Source: an uncultured Eubacteriales bacterium
GTDB taxonomy: Bacteria; Bacillota; Clostridia; Oscillospirales; CAG-272
NCBI GenBank assembly: GCA_934401725.1
Contig: CAKRSS010000067.1
Span: 1-8,426 of the forward strand
DNA length: 8,426 bases
Reading direction: 5' to 3'
Both the position numbers and the translations under genes were made by a program. Numbering within the stretch: the first letter of the stretch is position 1; every line of letters starts with the position of its first letter. Under the pieces are notes generated by a model. The model was not told the DNA's origin and made no database searches. It saw only the letters and a list, made by a program, of their open reading frames with translations. Shown in pieces: positions 5,554 through 8,426 of this stretch.

Positions 5554-6360
5554 TCAGGACATCGGAACAACCGCACCGTCGTACTTTTCGTTGATGAACT
5601 TGCTGATCTCGGCACTCCGGAGAACCTCGACGAGCGCCTTGACGGCCTCGTTGTTCTCATTGCCCTCTTTGACGACCAGAACGTTCGCGTAGGTCTTGGC
5701 TGCCTCGGAGTTCTTGTCCTCGGTTGCGAGTGCGTCGGCAATTTTCAGGCCGGCCTGGATTGCGTAGTTGCCGTTGATGACGGCGAGGTCGACGGAGTCA
5801 AGGCAGCTGGGGATAACGGCGGCGACCATCTCGACTATCTCGTAGCCGTTTGTCTCGGCGATGTCCTGCTTGGTGGCGGTGAAGCCGGTGCCCGCCTTGA
5901 GCTTGATGAGACCGCAGGCCTCGAGCAGGAAGAGAGCGCGCGCTTCGTTACTGCCGTCGTTGGGGATGGCAATCTTGGCGCCTGCGGGCAGGTCGGTCAG
6001 CGACTTGGAGGTTCCGGCGTACAGGCCGAACGGCTCGTAGTGGATAGCGGCGACGGAGACGAGGTGCGTGCCGTTATTTGCGTTGAAGTCGTTGAGGTAG
6101 GGGGTGTGCTGGAAGTAGTTGGCGTCGAGGTCGCCGTCCTCAGTGGCGGTGTTGGGCAGGACGTAGTCGTCATAGATTTTGACCTCGAGCTCATAGCCCT
6201 TGGCCTTCATGGCGTCGCGGCACTGGTTCAGTATCTCGGCGTGGGGGGTGGAGCTTGCGCCGACAACTATTTTCTTGGTCGTGTTGCCGGAGCAGGAGGT
6301 GAGGCAGAGGGCGCTGACGAGCAGCACAGCTGCCAGCACTAAGGAAATAACTTTTTTCAT
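5554..6360 (-). CDS. metQ: MetQ methionine-binding lipoprotein (NlpA family)
   Basis: A 268-residue substrate-binding lipoprotein of a methionine ABC importer, anchored outside the membrane. A signal peptide (KK then a hydrophobic run) ends in the lipobox LTSC, with lipid-modified Cys23. The mature part has NlpA/MetQ landmarks: KIVVGASSTPHAEIL near residue 30, DANYFQHTPYL, HYEPFGLYAG, AIPNDGSNEARAL and a NGNYA stretch. The length is normal. The ATG at 6360 has AAGGAG (6373-6368) 7 bases upstream; a longer in-frame reading from 6456 would overlap metI and put residues in front of the signal peptide. It is the last gene of metN-metI-metQ. Methionine as substrate rests on the family and on the methionine-rich leader peptide of the operon. 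Confidence 0.93.
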   Translation of the reverse strand: MKKVISLVLAAVLLVSALCLTSCSGNTTKKIVVGASSTPHAEILNQCRDAMKAKGYELEVKIYDDYVLPNTATEDGDLDANYFQHTPYLNDFNANNGTHLVSVAAIHYEPFGLYAGTSKSLTDLPAGAKIAIPNDGSNEARALFLLEACGLIKLKAGTGFTATKQDIAETNGYEIVEMVAAVIPSCLDSVDLAVINGNYAIQAGLKIADALATEDKNSEAAKTYANVLVVKEGNENNEAVKALVEVLRSAEISKFINEKYDGAVVPMS

Positions 6361-6391
6361 GATTTTTCTCCTTTTATTGTGATTAATAAAA

Positions 6392-7075
6392 TTATCTGAT
6401 GCGTTTATCCACCTTTTTGGCAAGACGGAGGCCGAGCTCCTGAAGGATTTCGACAAGAATAATAATAATGATGGAAGCGACGTACATTATCTCGTACTTG
6501 AAGCGGTAGAGTCCGTACTGAACTGCGATAGCGCCGAGTCCGCCGCCGCCGACGAGCGTTGCGAGAGGGGTGTAGCCGAGTATTGTGGTGACGGCAATCG
6601 CCGCGCCGACCACAAGCGACGGCCGCGCCTCAGGCAGCAGAACCTTGGTTATAATCTGCATGTCGGTGCTTCCCATAGAGTGGGCGGCTTCGATGACGCC
6701 CTTGTCCACCTCCTTGAGCGAGGACTCAACCATTCGCGCCACGAACGGAGTCGCGGAGAGAATGAGCGGTACCAGAAAAGCCGTATTGCCGACCTTGGTG
6801 CCGACCACAAGCTTTGTGAACGGCAGCGCCACAACCAGCAGTATGACGAACGGGATGGAGCGGAAGACGTTGACCATAAAGCCGACGACGGCGTTGACGA
6901 CGCGGTTCGGACGGATACCGTCCTTGTCGGTCACGCAGAGCAGTACGCCGAGCGGGATGCCGATGAGGTAGGACACTGCCGCGCAGGCCAGCGTCAGGTA
7001 CAGTGTGACGAGCAGGCCGTTTCCGTATTCAGCGAGCATTTCGCCGCTGAAGGCTACTGCAAAAAATTCACTCAT
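6392..7075 (-). CDS. metI: MetI methionine ABC transporter permease
   Basis: A 227-residue permease with about five membrane segments (for example 20-48, 62-90, 97-115, 152-185 and 197-213). The cytoplasmic EAA loop that docks on the ATPase is visible as EAAHSMGSTDMQIITKVLLP (129-148). The glycine-rich stretch GGGGLG (176-181) is typical of MetI. The length matches the family. Its ATG overlaps the metN stop codon by four bases (ATGA at 7075-7072), so translation is probably coupled; GGAGG (7090-7086) lies within the end of metN. A gap of 31 bases separates it from metQ. Confidence 0.95.
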   Translation of the reverse strand: MSEFFAVAFSGEMLAEYGNGLLVTLYLTLACAAVSYLIGIPLGVLLCVTDKDGIRPNRVVNAVVGFMVNVFRSIPFVILLVVALPFTKLVVGTKVGNTAFLVPLILSATPFVARMVESSLKEVDKGVIEAAHSMGSTDMQIITKVLLPEARPSLVVGAAIAVTTILGYTPLATLVGGGGLGAIAVQYGLYRFKYEIMYVASIIIIILVEILQELGLRLAKKVDKRIR

Positions 7076-8067
7076 TGCAATGTCTCCTCCGTGAAAGAAA
7101 TATTTATGCGCCGCAGATAGTCGGTAATGCGGCCGACAGCGACGGGGTCGTCAGGCAGCTGAATTATCATCTGGCCGTAGGCACGGCCGTCGATGTTCTT
7201 GGTGTCGGCGCCGAGAATGTTGACGGCGGCGTGGCACTCGAGCGTAAGGTTGGAGATGACGGGCTCGAAAGCCGAGTTGCCGTCGAAGGCGATGCGCAGG
7301 CAGGTCTTGCCGCTCACCTGCGACACGGCCTCGCTCGTGGGCAGTATCAACTCGCGTGCGATACGCGACTGCGGCGCTAGGAATATGTCCTTGACGCAGC
7401 CCTGCTCGACGATGTGGCTCTGGTCGATGACGGCGACCTTGTTGCAGATCTGCTCGATGACGCGCATTTCGTGCGTGATAATGACGATTGTGACGCCCAT
7501 CTCGGTGTTTATGCGTTTTAGCAGTCCAAGCACCTGACGGGTGGTGTTGGGGTCGAGCGCGGAGGTTGCCTCGTCGCAGAGCAGAACCTCGGGGTCGGTT
7601 GCCAGTGCCCGCGCTATGGCGACGCGCTGCTTCTGTCCGCCGGACAGCTGTGAGGGGTAGGAGTTCTGCTTGTCGCCGAGCCCGACCAGCTCGAGCAGGT
7701 CGCGCGCCTTTTTGACGGCGTCCGCCCGCTTAACGCCCGAAATTTCGAGCGGGTAGGTGACGTTTCTCAGCGCCGTGCGCTGGGAGAGCAGGTTGAAGCC
7801 CTGAAAAATCATGGACATTTTGCGCCGCATGGCGCGCAGCCCGGCGTCGTCCAGCTGACCGATGTCAACTCCGCCGAATATCACGCTGCCCGAGGTCGGG
7901 CGCTCGAGGTAGTTTATGCACCGGACCAGCGTGCTTTTGCCCGCACCGCTCAGTCCTATGATGCCGAAAATGTCGCCGTCCTCAATTGTGAGGTCGATGT
8001 CGCGGATGGCGGTCGTGTCACCGCTGGCGTGGTGATAGGTTTTTGTCAGTCCCTTGATTTCTATCAT
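7072..8067 (-). CDS. metN: MetN methionine ABC transporter ATP-binding protein
   Basis: A 331-residue ABC ATPase that powers methionine import with MetI and MetQ. Motifs in order: Walker A GLSGAGKST (38-46), Q-loop Gln89, signature LSGGQKQR (141-148), Walker B VLLCDEA (161-167) and switch His199. The C-terminal part, about residues 255-331, is the NIL domain that in characterised MetN proteins binds methionine and inhibits transport. The ATG at 8067 follows a modest AAAGG site (8082-8078, 10 bases upstream) and gives the usual N-terminus MIEIKGLTKTY. An in-frame extension to 8292 would run through the leader terminator and is rejected. It is the first structural gene of the operon and lies 25 bases after the leader terminator's U-tract. 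Confidence 0.95.
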   Translation of the reverse strand: MIEIKGLTKTYHHASGDTTAIRDIDLTIEDGDIFGIIGLSGAGKSTLVRCINYLERPTSGSVIFGGVDIGQLDDAGLRAMRRKMSMIFQGFNLLSQRTALRNVTYPLEISGVKRADAVKKARDLLELVGLGDKQNSYPSQLSGGQKQRVAIARALATDPEVLLCDEATSALDPNTTRQVLGLLKRINTEMGVTIVIITHEMRVIEQICNKVAVIDQSHIVEQGCVKDIFLAPQSRIARELILPTSEAVSQVSGKTCLRIAFDGNSAFEPVISNLTLECHAAVNILGADTKNIDGRAYGQMIIQLPDDPVAVGRITDYLRRINISFTEETLQ

Positions 8068-8092
8068 TTGCTGTCTGCCTTTCCGATCAAAA

Positions 8093-8120
8093 TAAAAATG
8101 GGAAGCATTACGCTTCCCAT
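8093..8120 (-). terminator. Attenuator terminator in the metNIQ leader
   Basis: On the minus strand ATGGGAAGC (8120-8112) and GCTTCCCAT (8106-8098) form a perfect 9-bp stem with a 5-nt loop, followed by TTTTTATTTT (8097-8088). It starts 18 bases after the stop codon of the methionine-rich leader ORF and ends before the metN ribosome site. Its position between promoter and first gene makes it a conditional terminator. Confidence 0.9.
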
Positions 8121-8257
8121 GATAAATACAAACAGGCCTTATGCGGCGGCGGGAAGTGTAATCTGAGCATGAGAAAACATACGCATGGAGCACATGCGCA
8201 TTCCGAAGTACATGTTCATAGCAGTGTATCTCATGATCTTCCCTCCGAAAAATTGTT
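8098..8257 (-). promoter_or_regulatory. Attenuation leader of metNIQ with four alternating pairing segments
   Basis: The leader RNA has four complementary segments in order: 1, GGGAAG (8243-8238, inside the leader-peptide Shine-Dalgarno region); 2, CTTCCC (8156-8151, codons 27-28 of the leader ORF); 3, GGGAAG (8118-8113); 4, CTTCCC (8105-8100). Pairing 3:4 is the terminator, 2:3 an antiterminator, and 1:2 a protector that would also hide the ribosome site. A second helix, CATGAGA (8235-8229) with TCTCATG (8174-8168), supports 1:2 and covers the start codon. A ribosome finishing at the stop codon (8141-8139) would cover segment 2 and allow termination. One stalled on the Met codons (8219-8178) would break the supporting helix and leave segment 2 free to pair with segment 3. 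Segments are seen directly; the mechanism is inference from the trp/his-type model. Confidence 0.72.
8139..8234 (-). CDS. Methionine-rich leader peptide of metNIQ (31 aa)
   Basis: A short ORF with a very strong ribosome site, GGAGGG (8246-8241), 6 bases before its ATG and about 23 nt after the predicted transcription start. The first 19 residues read MRYTAMNMYFGMRMCSMRM: Met at 1, 6, 8, 12, 14, 17 and 19. The remaining 12 residues contain no Met and end in Ala-Ala-Ala followed by TAA. Six internal Met codons in 30 is far above the usual few per cent. Placed between a consensus promoter and an intrinsic terminator, upstream of a methionine importer, it fits a regulatory leader peptide whose translation speed reports charged tRNA-Met. 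A free function for the peptide cannot be excluded but is not needed. Confidence 0.88.
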   Translation of the reverse strand: MRYTAMNMYFGMRMCSMRMFSHAQITLPAAA

Positions 8258-8263
8258 GACTTG

Positions 8264-8292
8264 ATTATAGCAGTTGGGTGTCGGTTTGTCAA
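8264..8292 (-). promoter_or_regulatory. Perfect-consensus sigma-A promoter of metNIQ
   Basis: On the minus strand TTGACA (8292-8287), 17 bp, TATAAT (8269-8264). The predicted start is near 8257. The leader up to the terminator U-tract is then about 165 nt, nearly all of it occupied by the leader ORF and the terminator. Confidence 0.92.
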
Positions 8293-8426
8293 TAGTTTTT
8301 TTGATATTTGGGCCGCATTTGAGCAAAATCAGCAGTTTTTACTGCTATTCCGCACCAAATGGCGCGTGTTTATGGGCAGTTTTGCGAAAAAAACGGTGAT
8401 TTTGAGGGGGAATCAGAGCATTATTA
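8293..8426. other. AT-rich intergenic end of window with a small hairpin
   Basis: No gene with a ribosome site is visible. AGCAGT (8331-8336) and ACTGCT (8341-8346) form a perfect hairpin with a TTTT loop, without a following U-tract in either direction beyond a weak GATTTTGC on the minus strand. A plus frame opens with ATG at 8359 and stays open to the window end, but has no Shine-Dalgarno, so it is not called. Confidence 0.4.

Noticed and set aside
5428..6342. 304-codon plus-strand frame opposite metQ
   Set aside because: It is the reverse of metQ codons, Val/Gly-rich, and spans the operon terminator; metQ is certain from its domains.
5554..6456. metQ reading frame extended upstream to 6456
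   Set aside because: The extra residues overlap metI and precede a normal lipoprotein signal peptide; ATG 6360 has its own AAGGAG site.
7072..8292. metN reading frame extended upstream to 8292
   Set aside because: The extension runs through the leader terminator and overlaps the leader peptide in another frame. MetN homologues begin at the MIEIKGLTKTY start (8067).
8359..8426. Possible 5' end of a plus-strand gene running off the right edge
   Set aside because: It stays open for only 22 codons within the window and has no Shine-Dalgarno, so it cannot be supported.

Overview
The window looks like chromosome from a low-to-mid GC-biased Firmicute of the Clostridia, probably an uncultured gut Oscillospirales-type bacterium. 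This is inference from the GC-rich coding sequence, strong GGAGG-type ribosome binding sites, five near-consensus sigma-A promoters all with 17-bp spacers, U-tailed intrinsic terminators, a Gram-positive methionine-binding lipoprotein and a YitT-family protein. There are no rRNA, tRNA, CRISPR or transposase genes.

Layout. Bases 1-213 hold no convincing gene but a run of small stem-loops that may be a dispersed repeat. A YitT/DUF2179 membrane protein (257-1120, minus) has its own promoter and terminator. Divergent from it is a two-gene plus-strand operon: a PHP-domain metal-dependent phosphoesterase-like protein (1387-2730) and a BadF/BadG/BcrA-type sugar kinase-like ATPase (2754-3689). Convergent with that operon is a pnuC nicotinamide riboside/NMN transporter gene (3770-4470, minus), broken by one missing base and preceded by a leader with an attenuator-like terminator. 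Next is an unrecognised protein with two membrane segments (4622-5317, minus). The right part is a complete metNIQ methionine ABC transporter operon (8067-5554, minus), ended by a strong terminator.

The most interesting find is the metNIQ leader. A perfect-consensus promoter (TTGACA-17-TATAAT, 8292-8264) drives a leader of about 165 nt holding an unlisted 31-codon ORF (8234-8139) with a strong Shine-Dalgarno. Its first 19 codons include seven methionines. An intrinsic terminator follows, just before metN. The hexamer GGGAAG or its complement CTTCCC occurs four times in the leader, in the order needed for classical 1:2, 2:3 and 3:4 alternative pairing. This is the architecture of ribosome-mediated transcription attenuation sensing charged tRNA-Met, in a group where methionine genes are normally controlled by S-box (SAM) riboswitches or T-boxes. 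I know of no described methionine leader-peptide attenuator of this kind; that novelty claim needs a literature and homology search.

A second candidate regulatory RNA is the pnuC leader, where a small upstream hairpin and the terminator compete for the same GCATTT segment.
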